A stretch of 64,000 bases of DNA from Pseudomonadota bacterium (GTDB lineage: Bacteria > Pseudomonadota > Gammaproteobacteria > Pseudomonadales > Moraxellaceae): positions 1 through 64,000 of the forward strand of contig JAKBFV010000002.1 in NCBI GenBank assembly GCA_021833365.1. Direction: 5' to 3'. Shown piece by piece: positions 47,107 through 55,658 of the stretch; position 1 is the first letter of the stretch, and every line of letters begins with the position of its first letter. The position numbers and the translations under genes were made by a program. The notes beneath the pieces were generated by a model, which was not told where the DNA came from, searched no databases, and saw only the letters and a list, made by a program, of their open reading frames with translations.

Positions 47107-48752
47107 CGAAAACAGCACCGCTCATCGACATCCGCGAAGATCATTGGGACATCGTGCAGGGCATCTTGCAAAAGCATGTACCTCAGTATGAGGTCTGGGC
47201 CTTTGGCTCACGTGCCAAATGGACCGCCAAACAATACTCAGACCTTGATCTGGCCATTATCACCGACAAACCCCTGTCGCTGGATATCAGCGCCAGCCTC
47301 AGTGATGACTTCTCTGAATCCGATCTACCCTACAAGGTCGACATTGTCGATTGGGCGACGACCAGTGAATCATTCAGGAAGATTATTGAGCAGGATAAGG
47401 TGGTGGTGCAAACGAGGAAACCCAGATTGGGTGTGGCGAATTGTTGGCCTATCGTTAGACTTGAAGATGTAACAACAAAGCTAGGTGACGGCATTCACGG
47501 CACTCCCGAATATGATGATTCAGGTGACTACTATTTTGTTAATGGAAACAATCTAAGAAACGGAAGGATTTGTGTCGATGACAAAACGCGAAGGGTGAAC
47601 TTCGCTGAATATGAAAAACATATGAGGATTCTCAATCAACGCACAATTCTTGTCTCAATAAATGGAACTATTGGTAATGTTGCCGTATATTCTGGCGAGA
47701 AAATAGTACTTGGTAAAAGTGCCTGCTATTTTAATGTGAGGGATAGTGTTAGTTTACATTTCGTTCGTTATGTAATCTCCGGAAACATTTTTCAAAACTA
47801 TATTCAAACACTGGCTACAGGCTCTACGATTAAGAATGTATCGTTAAAACTGATGCGAGATTTTTCCTTTTTTCTGCCACCCATCGAAGAACAACGCGCC
47901 ATCGCCCACATCCTAGGTACTCTGGACGACAAGATCGAACTCAACCGCAAGCAGAACGAAACCTTGGAGGCCATGGCGCGCGCTTTGTTCAAGGCATGGT
48001 TTGTAAACTTCGAGCCGGTAAGAGCCAAAATGGAAGGCCGCTGGCAACGAGGTCAGTCCCTGCCCGGCCTGCCCGCGCACCTCTATGATCTCTTTTCTGA
48101 CAGGCTTGTGGATTCGGAGTTGGGGGAGATTCCGGAGGGGTGGGAAAGTGTACCGGCAAGCAGACTCGTCAAGTTCAATCCTTCCGAACCCTTGCGAATG
48201 GGGACGGAAGCTCCGTACATTGAGATGGCTGCTTTGCCAACATCTGGAAGCTGGCCTGAGCCGCCGGTTTTGCGACCGTTTAGTAGTGGCATGCGTTTTC
48301 GCAACGGCGATACCTTGCTGGCTCGCATCACACCCTGTTTGGAAAATGGGAAGACGGCCTTCGTCCAGTGCTTGCCGGATAACACAGTGGGTTGGGGTTC
48401 CACAGAGTACATCGTGATGCGCCCCCATCTTCCTGTGCCGCAGGAGTTTGGGTACTTGCTGGCACGCGATGCTGTCTTTCGGGAGCAAGCCATCCGGAGC
48501 ATGACCGGCACTTCTGGTCGCCAACGTGTTCAGGCTGACTCAGTGGCCGCATTCAAGATCGCAGCCCCTTCTAACAAAGCTGTGTGGGATGCATTCTCGA
48601 GTATTGTCACGCCCGCATTCATGAGCATTAAGGCCAACGCGGAGGCAATCGCAACTCTCACCCAACTGCGTGACACCCTGCTGCCTAAACTTATCTCCGG
48701 TGAGTTACGTGTTTCGGAGGTTGAGTCTTTTATCAAGGAACGAGGTTTGTGA
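47103..48752 (+). CDS. hsdS: MntA-like nucleotidyltransferase fused to type I specificity subunit HsdS
   Basis: A 549-residue fusion. Residues 1-103 are a minimal nucleotidyltransferase: G35-S36-X10-D47-L-D49 is the GSX10DXD motif and D80 (YKVDIVDW) the third carboxylate, as in MntA. From about residue 114 (CWPIVRLEDVTTKLGDG) a complete HsdS follows: TRD1, the central conserved helix (PPIEEQRAIAHILGTLDDKIELN region, then ALFKAWFVNFEPV), TRD2 (from WESVPASRLVKF), and the distal repeat LTQLRDTLLPKLISGEL. HsdS alone is about 430-450 residues. The frame is continuous, so this is not a read error joining two genes. TRD1 is AT-rich. A GTG at 47433 could start a stand-alone HsdS. Confidence 0.92.
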   Translation: MTKTAPLIDIREDHWDIVQGILQKHVPQYEVWAFGSRAKWTAKQYSDLDLAIITDKPLSLDISASLSDDFSESDLPYKVDIVDWATTSESFRKIIEQDKVVVQTRKPRLGVANCWPIVRLEDVTTKLGDGIHGTPEYDDSGDYYFVNGNNLRNGRICVDDKTRRVNFAEYEKHMRILNQRTILVSINGTIGNVAVYSGEKIVLGKSACYFNVRDSVSLHFVRYVISGNIFQNYIQTLATGSTIKNVSLKLMRDFSFFLPPIEEQRAIAHILGTLDDKIELNRKQNETLEAMARALFKAWFVNFEPVRAKMEGRWQRGQSLPGLPAHLYDLFSDRLVDSELGEIPEGWESVPASRLVKFNPSEPLRMGTEAPYIEMAALPTSGSWPEPPVLRPFSSGMRFRNGDTLLARITPCLENGKTAFVQCLPDNTVGWGSTEYIVMRPHLPVPQEFGYLLARDAVFREQAIRSMTGTSGRQRVQADSVAAFKIAAPSNKAVWDAFSSIVTPAFMSIKANAEAIATLTQLRDTLLPKLISGELRVSEVESFIKERGL

Positions 48753-48754
48753 CT

Positions 48755-49744
48755 ATGGAAAAGTTGATTATTTTTGACTCCGATTGGGGAGGTATCGATG
48801 TACGGATTGAGGGTGAGACCGTCTGGTTATCACAAGCGCAAATGGCTGATCTGTTTGGCACCTCATCTGACAATATCAGTTTGCACCTCAAAAACATCTA
48901 CAATGACCAGGAACTTCAGGATGAGGCAACTACCGAGGATTTCTCGGTAGTTCGTCAAGAGGGGATGCGTCAGGTACAGCGCAAGCTCAAACACTATAAC
49001 CTGGATGCCATCATTTCTGTAGGCTATCGGGTCAATTCCACCCAAGCCACCCGTTTTCGCCAATGGGCAACAAGAGTTTTGCGTGAGCATTTGATTCATG
49101 GGTACTCGCTGGACCGCGTACGATTTGAGCAGAATGCAGCGGAGTTGGAAGCTGCTCTGGCACTGGTTAAAAAGGCTGCGGCGGGGCAGGCACTGACCTC
49201 TGAGCAAGGGCGGGGTCTGGTGGATGTGATTGCCCGCTATACCCAGACCTTTCTCTGGCTGCAACGCTATGACGAAGGTCTGCTGAGCGAACCCGTGGGC
49301 CATCCCGGAGGAGAATTGCCAACTCTGGGGGAGGCTCGTTGGGGAATTGCCCAGCTCAAGGCGGATCTGATGGCGCGCGGTGAAGCCACGGAGTTGTTCG
49401 GCCAGGAGCGTGGCGATGCTTTTGCCGCCCTGCTTGGCAATCTGCAACAAACAATATTTGGCGAACCTGCTTATCCCAGCGTCGAATCCAAGGCGGCGCA
49501 CCTGCTGTACTTTGTCATCAAGAATCATCCATTTTCCGATGGCAACAAGCGCAGCGGCGCATTTTTATTTGTCGATTTTCTGGCACGCAATGGACGGCTG
49601 ATACACAGAGGGACCCCCATCATCAACGATATTGGGCTTGCAGCACTTGCGCTTCTCGTCGCTGAGTCGGATCCAAACTCGAAAGACATCATGATTCGCC
49701 TGATTGAAAACATGCTGGTACTACCCACCAAGGGAGAGCCTTAA
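48755..49744 (+). CDS. RhuM/Fic-DOC family protein
   Basis: A 329-residue two-domain protein. The N-terminal part ([45 protein letters not shown]) is the RhuM domain. The C-terminal part is Fic/DOC, with [11 protein letters not shown] from His258; GNKR without the second Arg resembles DOC-type (HxFxDANKR) rather than the classic HPFxxGNGRxxR AMPylase. ATG 48755 is preferred; GTG 48749 overlapping the hsdS stop is possible. It may modify a host or phage target. It ends in TAATG with hsdR. No separate Phd-type antitoxin is visible. Confidence 0.9.
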   Translation: MEKLIIFDSDWGGIDVRIEGETVWLSQAQMADLFGTSSDNISLHLKNIYNDQELQDEATTEDFSVVRQEGMRQVQRKLKHYNLDAIISVGYRVNSTQATRFRQWATRVLREHLIHGYSLDRVRFEQNAAELEAALALVKKAAAGQALTSEQGRGLVDVIARYTQTFLWLQRYDEGLLSEPVGHPGGELPTLGEARWGIAQLKADLMARGEATELFGQERGDAFAALLGNLQQTIFGEPAYPSVESKAAHLLYFVIKNHPFSDGNKRSGAFLFVDFLARNGRLIHRGTPIINDIGLAALALLVAESDPNSKDIMIRLIENMLVLPTKGEP

Positions 49745-52700
49745 TGGCATTTTTGTCAGAGGCCGAGGTCGAAGGGGCGTTGCTGGAACAGATGCGAGCG
49801 CTGGGCTACCAGATCGAACGCGAGGAAGATATCGGTCCCGATGGACACCGACCGGAGCGCGAGAGTCATGACGAGGTCATGCTCAGGAAACGGTTCGAGG
49901 ACGCCGTAGCACGCCTGAACCCGGGCCTGCCACTTGCGGCACGTCAGGATGCTGTGCGGCGCGTGATGCAATCGGAACTGCCATCGTTGCTTGAAGAGAA
50001 CCGCCGCCTCCATAAGCTGATCACGGAATGCGTGGACGTCGAGTACTACGCGGACGACGGCACGCTGACGGCGAGCAAGGTCACGCTCATCGCCTTCGAG
50101 CATCCAGAGGAAAACGATTGGTTGGCGGTGAGCCAGTTCGTAGTGATCAACGGCCAGAATAACCGGCGTCCCGATGTGGTGGTGTTCGTCAACGGCCTAC
50201 CTCTTGGTGTGATTGAGCTAAAAGCCCCGGGCAGTGCGGGTGCGCATCTGCTGGGCGCGTTCAACCAGTTACAGACCTACAAGAAGCAGATTCCGGCATT
50301 GTTCAACACCAATGCGCTGCTGGTCACCTCCGACGGTATAACTGCCCGGGTGGGTTCACTGTCAGCCAATCTTGAACGCTTCATGCCTTGGCGCACCACC
50401 GACGGCAAGGACGTTGCGCCCAAAGGTGCGCCAGAACTTTCAACATTGATCGAGGGCCTGTTCGAACACCGCCGCCTGCTGGATCTGCTCCGTCATTTCA
50501 CGGTCTTTGGTGAAACCGCTTCAGGCTTGGCGAAGATCATCGCAGGCTACCATCAATTCCATGCCGTACAACACGCGGTGGCCTCCACCATTCGTGCATC
50601 AACCCCTGTTCAGGGTATCACCGAAGATCCCATTGGCTATGGCCTGCGCAGTGTCCAGACTCAGCGTCAAGGCGACCAACGCGCAGGTGTCATCTGGCAC
50701 ACCCAGGGATCCGGCAAAAGCCTGCTGATGGCGTTCTACGCTGGGCAGCTCGTCAAACATCCCCTGATGGCCAACCCAACACTGGTGGTGCTGACAGACA
50801 GAAACGATCTCGACGATCAGCTCTTCTCGACGTTTTCCATGTGCCGCGATCTGATCCGACAGACGCCGGTGCAGGCGGAGAGCCGCGAAGATCTGCAGAA
50901 GCTCTTGAACCGGGCATCGGGCGGTGTGATTTTTACAACCTTGCAGAAGTTTGGCGAGATTGCTGAGCCACTCACCACACGACGCAACGTGGTCGTCATC
51001 GCGGATGAAGCCCATCGCAGTCAGTACGGGTTCAAGGCCAAGGTGGACGCAAAGACCGGCGAAATTTCCTATGGTTTCGCCAAGTACATGCGCGACGCCC
51101 TGCCGAACGCCTCCTTCATCGGTTTTACCGGCACGCCTATCGAAGCGGACGACGTCAACACCCCGGCCGTGTTCGGCAACTACATCGACGTCTACGACAT
51201 CAGCCGTGCCGTCGAGGACGGTGCGACCGTACCGATCTATTACGAGTCGCGACTGGCGCGCATTGAACTCGACGAGGAAGAAAAGTCAAAGATTGACGCC
51301 GAGGTTGATGATCTTACCGAAGAGGACTCTGAGGCTGACCAGGAGCGATTCAAAAAGAAATGGTCAACGGTTGAAGCCCTGGTCGGTAGCGATCACCGCT
51401 TGGCACTGGTCGCCAAGGACATGGTCACTCACTTTGAGGATCGGGTGGCAGCCCTCGATGGCAAAGCGATGGTGGTGTGCATGAGCCGTCGTATAGGCGT
51501 GAGACTCTACGACGAGATCATCAAGCTGCGTCCAGACTGGCACTGCACCGATGACAATGCAGGCTCGGTCAAGATCGTGATGACAGGGGCAGCGAGTGAT
51601 CCACAAGAATGGCAGCAACACATCGGCAATAAAGCACGGCGTGATCTGCTGGCCAAGCGCGCTCGCGACCCTCAAGACCCGCTCAAGCTGGTGATCGTGC
51701 GGGATATGTGGCTGACTGGGTTTGACGCGCCCTGCATGCACACGATGTACATTGACAAGCCCATGCAAGGTCACGGACTGATGCAGGCCATTGCTCGTGT
51801 GAACCGGGTATTCCGCGACAAACCAGCCGGGCTGATCGTTGACTACATCGGGATTGCGCAAAACCTCAAATCAGCCCTGAAGCAGTATTCGAAGAATGAC
51901 CAGGAAAACACAGGTGTCGAGGAAGCACAGGCCATTGCAGCATTAATGGAAAAATACGAGGTCGTGCGGGACATGTACCATGGCTTCGACTACACCTCTG
52001 CAATAACTGGGACACCGCAAGAGCGACTAACCATGATGGCGGGGGCCATTGAATGGATTCTCGATCTGCAACAGCGGCTGGCTGCGCAGGAGAATACCAA
52101 GGAGGGCAAAAAAAACGCCCATCGCCGATACCAGGATGCAGTCCTGGCGCTATCTGTGGCATTTGCCTTGGCGGCCGCTTCCGACGAAGCGCGCAAGATT
52201 CGTGAGGAGGTCGGCTTCTTCCAAGCCATCCGTGCCGCATTGGTCAAGAGCAGCACCGGCTCTGGAGCAACCCAGCAAGAACGTGAACTGGCCATCCAGC
52301 AGATCGTCAGCCGCGCAGTGGTCTCAACTGAAATCGTGGACATCCTGACCGCTGCAGGCATCAAGAGCCCGGACATATCCATCCTCTCCGACGAATTTCT
52401 TGCCGAAGTTCAGCAGATGGAAAGGAAGAACCTTGCCATGGAGGCCTTGCGCAAGCTGATCAACGACGGTATTCGCTCACGCAGCAAAGCCAACGTGGTG
52501 CAAACCAAAGCCTTCTCGGAACGTCTGGAAGACGCTGTGGCGCGTTACCACGCCAATGCGATCACCACGGCCGAGGTGCTGCAGGAACTGATTCAACTGG
52601 CAAAGGATATCCGTGCTGCCCGGCAACGTGGTGAAGAGTCCGGACTGTCAGACGAAGAGATCGCCTTCTACGATGCCCTGGCTGAGAACGAAAGTGCCGT

Positions 52701-52926
52701 GCAGGTGATGGGTGATGACAAGTTGCGGGTCATTGCCCATGAATTGCTGATGAGCCTGCGAGAAAATGTCACGGTGGACTGGGCGCACCGCGACTCTGCT
52801 CGGGCGCGTATGCGGGTTCTCGTGAAGCGCATTTTACGCAAGTACGGCTACCCGCCTGACCTTCAGGATGCGGCCGTACAAACGGTACTGCAGCAGGCTG
52901 AGGCATTGTCAGCAGAGTGGTCATAA
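49744..52926 (+). CDS. hsdR: Type I restriction endonuclease subunit HsdR
   Basis: A 1060-residue motor-nuclease. The nuclease PD-(D/E)xK core is D144 ... E158-L-K160 ([15 protein letters not shown]). The SF2 translocase has [12 protein letters not shown] (Lys325), [24 protein letters not shown] (DEAH), FIGFTGTPI and later [18 protein letters not shown]. The C-terminus binds the methylase core. Length is normal and no break is seen. Last gene of the operon; the right repeat starts 15 bp after its stop. Confidence 0.96.
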   Translation: MAFLSEAEVEGALLEQMRALGYQIEREEDIGPDGHRPERESHDEVMLRKRFEDAVARLNPGLPLAARQDAVRRVMQSELPSLLEENRRLHKLITECVDVEYYADDGTLTASKVTLIAFEHPEENDWLAVSQFVVINGQNNRRPDVVVFVNGLPLGVIELKAPGSAGAHLLGAFNQLQTYKKQIPALFNTNALLVTSDGITARVGSLSANLERFMPWRTTDGKDVAPKGAPELSTLIEGLFEHRRLLDLLRHFTVFGETASGLAKIIAGYHQFHAVQHAVASTIRASTPVQGITEDPIGYGLRSVQTQRQGDQRAGVIWHTQGSGKSLLMAFYAGQLVKHPLMANPTLVVLTDRNDLDDQLFSTFSMCRDLIRQTPVQAESREDLQKLLNRASGGVIFTTLQKFGEIAEPLTTRRNVVVIADEAHRSQYGFKAKVDAKTGEISYGFAKYMRDALPNASFIGFTGTPIEADDVNTPAVFGNYIDVYDISRAVEDGATVPIYYESRLARIELDEEEKSKIDAEVDDLTEEDSEADQERFKKKWSTVEALVGSDHRLALVAKDMVTHFEDRVAALDGKAMVVCMSRRIGVRLYDEIIKLRPDWHCTDDNAGSVKIVMTGAASDPQEWQQHIGNKARRDLLAKRARDPQDPLKLVIVRDMWLTGFDAPCMHTMYIDKPMQGHGLMQAIARVNRVFRDKPAGLIVDYIGIAQNLKSALKQYSKNDQENTGVEEAQAIAALMEKYEVVRDMYHGFDYTSAITGTPQERLTMMAGAIEWILDLQQRLAAQENTKEGKKNAHRRYQDAVLALSVAFALAAASDEARKIREEVGFFQAIRAALVKSSTGSGATQQERELAIQQIVSRAVVSTEIVDILTAAGIKSPDISILSDEFLAEVQQMERKNLAMEALRKLINDGIRSRSKANVVQTKAFSERLEDAVARYHANAITTAEVLQELIQLAKDIRAARQRGEESGLSDEEIAFYDALAENESAVQVMGDDKLRVIAHELLMSLRENVTVDWAHRDSARARMRVLVKRILRKYGYPPDLQDAAVQTVLQQAEALSAEWS

Positions 52927-52940
52927 GACGGGGACGGTGG

Positions 52941-53034
52941 CACTCGCAGAATAGCCCTGAACCCTGAAGGGCGCATACTGTGGGGATTAGCAGAAACAAA
53001 ACCGCCCAACAGAGAAGTGTTGGGCGTCAATGAA
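52941..53034. repeat. Right copy of the imperfect direct repeat
   Basis: A 94-bp segment matching 43823-43910. It differs mainly by a tandem CCCTGAA duplication and by a perfect CGCCCAAC/GTTGGGCG stem where the left copy has CCAAC/GTTGG. It lies between the hsdR stop and the WYL gene. Confidence 0.85.
52992..53026 (-). terminator. Minus-strand intrinsic terminator inside the right repeat
   Basis: Read on the minus strand, CGCCCAAC (53026-53019) pairs with GTTGGGCG (53010-53003) over an 8-base loop, followed by GTTTTGTTTCTGC. It is positioned to end the rph-PaaX-WYL transcript, about 115 bp past the WYL stop. Confidence 0.6.
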
Positions 53035-53144
53035 TGGTGGTGGAATCACCACCTGAAATCCAACTCATTACCTCAACAGATGAGGAAGCCTATCACCACC
53101 TCGTCGTGGATGCCGTCAGGGGGAGAGGGCGAGCACTCCATTAG
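53034..53144 (+). other. Short possible coding remnant right of the repeat
   Basis: A 36-codon frame (MVVESPPEIQLITSTDEE at the N-terminus, ending VVDAVRGRGRALH) begins at the last base of the right repeat. Composition looks protein-like but I recognise no family and see no ribosome site. It also contains a GGTGGTG/CACCACC hairpin (53036-53053). It may be a fragment of a gene cut by the insertion. Confidence 0.2.
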
Positions 53145-54025
53145 GTGAGCTCGCTATCCTCGCTCCAGGCTTCCTTGTCAACATTCCAAATGTCATCCTT
53201 GTGACGATGCAGCCACGCCTGCGCTGCCGTCTCGTCGAGCACATAGGCGCTCACCTCCACGCCCTGATGGTGTTCGGTGACGCTGTGCGCGCGCAACTGC
53301 GGATGGTCGAGCAACTGCGCGACGATGGCCTTGCTGGTATGGAAGCGTAGCCGCGGGCGTAGTGCCTGCGTCAGATCAAAACCCGGTGGCCGCTGAAAAG
53401 TCTGCGCGGTGAGCTCGACCTGACCCATTCCGGCCAGGGGCAGATGACACAGCGCTTCCTCCGGCAACGCCAGTGCGACGAGATCGAGCTGCCCTTGACT
53501 GACGAGCAGACCGAGAGGGCGCAGGCGCCGGGGAATCTCGCCAGAAGCCTGGTGCAGGAGGACTTCGAGATCGTGATAGAGCGCCGTACAGAGAGTGCTC
53601 AACACCACTTCGCTCATGCGCGCGCCATGTCTCGGCACCGGCGCGTCGAGCACATGCAGCTTGTTCTCCCAGCCCTGCGCCGGTCTTGGCGTACCGACCG
53701 CAGGCAAGGCGAGGTGGGCGCGCGCCATGGCCACCAGCATGCTGTCCTGTGGACTCTGCAGAGCCTGCGGCCAGGAGATTTCCTGCTGCGGCCAGGCATA
53801 GCGAAAAGGCATTTTGTCCTGGCTGCAGACGACGGCGCACAAGGGCACCAGATCTTCGTGCAGGATGCGCTGCACGGTGCGCAAACTGGTGACGATGCCG
53901 GCAGTCTGCAAACGCATATGCAACTGCCTGGCGGTGAAACCCTGGCCATGCGGAATGCGGCGCAGAATCTCCAGCGCCAGATGCAGGCGCCCTCCTCGCT
54001 CATCATGCTCCCGATCTCGGCCCAC
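53141..54025 (-). CDS. WYL-domain transcriptional regulator
   Basis: A 294-residue protein with an N-terminal winged helix (FTARQLHMRLQTAGIVTSLR, TVQRILHEDL) and a WYL-like ligand-sensing domain (RRLRPLGLLVSQGQLDLVALAL, where SQGQLDLVA stands for the WYLVA strand), then a WCX-like C-terminus. The start is GTG 54025 behind GGGAG. WYL regulators often control defence islands (BrxR, CapW). It is 12 bp downstream of the PaaX-like gene and outside the direct repeats. The target is unknown. Confidence 0.85.
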   Translation of the reverse strand: MGRDREHDERGGRLHLALEILRRIPHGQGFTARQLHMRLQTAGIVTSLRTVQRILHEDLVPLCAVVCSQDKMPFRYAWPQQEISWPQALQSPQDSMLVAMARAHLALPAVGTPRPAQGWENKLHVLDAPVPRHGARMSEVVLSTLCTALYHDLEVLLHQASGEIPRRLRPLGLLVSQGQLDLVALALPEEALCHLPLAGMGQVELTAQTFQRPPGFDLTQALRPRLRFHTSKAIVAQLLDHPQLRAHSVTEHHQGVEVSAYVLDETAAQAWLHRHKDDIWNVDKEAWSEDSELT

Positions 54026-54037
54026 CCCGTGATCTCC

Positions 54038-54835
54038 CTAGCTACGGCCTGGCAAGGCCTGTTCAAAATAACGCTCCCAGATGCCGCGTCCATGCACTTC
54101 GAAGGCGCGAACTTCAGCGAAGAAATCCTGCCTTTGCTGCGCATCGACCCAGGATACCGGCAGCAAGGGGTCGAATACCACCGCCCGGATCGCCGCATCG
54201 CCGAGGCGAAAAGACGCCTCGGCCGCCGCCGCCAGGGACCCATCGGTCGCCTGCAGACGCCAGGCACGCAAGCGCTCACTCTGCTCACGATACTGACGCT
54301 GCAGATCGGCCAGGGGCCAGAGCGCCTGCACCTCCGCCGTCGCCACGCTGGCACCGTCGAGGCGCAAACACAGGGCCTCAGACGGTAGCCCAAGGGCGCA
54401 CAGGCGGGCGCGCAAGACGTCCAGCTCATCCCTGAGGTTGTCCGGACGCACATACAATCCACGCCGCCATTCACGAAATCCGGCGAGTGACAGAGCCCGT
54501 CCCATGATGCGCAGCTGTGTGCGATCGCTGCGCCCGAGATCGGCAGTGTAGACCACCCAGTAATCGCCGCCCCAGTCACGCATGCGATTTTCCGCCTGCC
54601 GCCAGGCGCCGATCTCCTGCGCCAGATTCACCGCCGCCGACCCCATGCGATAAAATCCGCGCCCGGCGCTCTGCACCAGTTGATCGCGCGCCAGGCGCGC
54701 CACGGCGACACGCATGCTGTTCTCGGTCATCGCGAACACCCGTCCGGCGACGATGAGCTCGCGTACCGAACAAGGGCGCGGATGCCGCGCCAGTATGAGG
54801 TCGAGGATGAGATTGCGGGCGATGATCACCGTCAC
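54038..54835 (-). CDS. PaaX-like transcriptional regulator
   Basis: A 265-residue protein of the PaaX family. The N-terminal winged helix (CSVRELIVAGRVFAMTENSM, RVAVARLARDQLVQS, GRGFYRMG) is followed by the PaaX central domain (RDWGGDYWVVYTADLG, REWRRGLYVRPDN) and a C-terminal alpha domain. PaaX represses phenylacetate catabolism via phenylacetyl-CoA in E. coli, but no paa genes are here. It starts at GTG 54835, 5 bp after the rph stop, so rph, this gene and the WYL gene look like one transcript. Confidence 0.85.
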   Translation of the reverse strand: MTVIIARNLILDLILARHPRPCSVRELIVAGRVFAMTENSMRVAVARLARDQLVQSAGRGFYRMGSAAVNLAQEIGAWRQAENRMRDWGGDYWVVYTADLGRSDRTQLRIMGRALSLAGFREWRRGLYVRPDNLRDELDVLRARLCALGLPSEALCLRLDGASVATAEVQALWPLADLQRQYREQSERLRAWRLQATDGSLAAAAEASFRLGDAAIRAVVFDPLLPVSWVDAQQRQDFFAEVRAFEVHGRGIWERYFEQALPGRS

Positions 54836-54840
54836 GCCAC

Positions 54841-55557
54841 CTACCAGCCAAGCGCCTGCTTTTGCCGTGCGACGAGTCCTTGAATGCCACCTTCCGCGAG
54901 CTCGAGCAGACGATCGACCTCACTGCGCTGGTAAGCCTGACCTTCCGCCGTACCTTGAATCTCGATGAAACCACCGTGCTGCGTCATGACCACGTTCATG
55001 TCGGTATCGCAGGATGAGTCCTCGGTGTAGTCGAGATCGAGGACGGCCTCGCCGTCGACGATGCCCACCGAGACGGCGGCGACCAGGGCCTTGAGCGGAT
55101 CCTGCTTGATCTGCTTGCGCTCGAGCATCAGGGTCAGCGCATCGGCCAGCGCCACGCAGGCACCGGTGATCGCGGCCGTACGCGTCCCGCCGTCGGCCTG
55201 CAGAACGTCGCAGTCGATGTGCAGGGTATGCTCGCCCAGGCGTTTGAGATCGACGGCGGCGCGCAGGGAACGGCCGATGAGACGTTGGATCTCCTGCGTG
55301 CGTCCACTCTGCTTGCCGCGTGCCGCCTCGCGTTCACTGCGCGTATGGGTGGAGCGCGGCAGCATGCCATACTCGGCGGTGATCCAGCCGGAACCACTGC
55401 CACGCAGAAACCGCGGCACACTGCTGTCGACACTGGCCGTGCACAGCACTTTTGTCTCACCGAACTCGACCAGCACCGATCCCTCGGCATGACGGGTATA
55501 GCGACGAGTCAGTGCGACTTCACGCATCTGATCGAAGGAGCGACCGGAAGGACGCAT
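54841..55557 (-). CDS. rph: Ribonuclease PH
   Basis: A 238-residue phosphorolytic 3'-5' exoribonuclease that trims tRNA 3' ends. [56 protein letters not shown] and [16 protein letters not shown] are diagnostic, with [19 protein letters not shown] at the catalytic site. Divergent from yicC. Confidence 0.97.
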   Translation of the reverse strand: MRPSGRSFDQMREVALTRRYTRHAEGSVLVEFGETKVLCTASVDSSVPRFLRGSGSGWITAEYGMLPRSTHTRSEREAARGKQSGRTQEIQRLIGRSLRAAVDLKRLGEHTLHIDCDVLQADGGTRTAAITGACVALADALTLMLERKQIKQDPLKALVAAVSVGIVDGEAVLDLDYTEDSSCDTDMNVVMTQHGGFIEIQGTAEGQAYQRSEVDRLLELAEGGIQGLVARQKQALGW

Positions 55558-55658
55558 GCGTTTTACTCCTCAATGAAAGCGCCATTATAGCCGATGTCAT
55601 GGTTCCTGCCCCGCACCGGCTATGCCATACTGCCTGGGGATTTCAGCCAGGACGCACC

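Noticed and set aside
47103-47450. MNT and HsdS as two genes joined by a sequencing frameshift
   Set aside because: One continuous frame covers both domains with no family-typical stop or start lost between them; residues 104-113 form a simple linker.
53003-53026. GCCCAAC and GTTGGGC in the right repeat resemble integron attC core boxes (RYYYAAC / GTTRRRY)
   Set aside because: The boxes are only 8 bases apart and lack the inner L boxes and the 55-140 bp length of attC sites; there is no integrase. A terminator hairpin explains them better.
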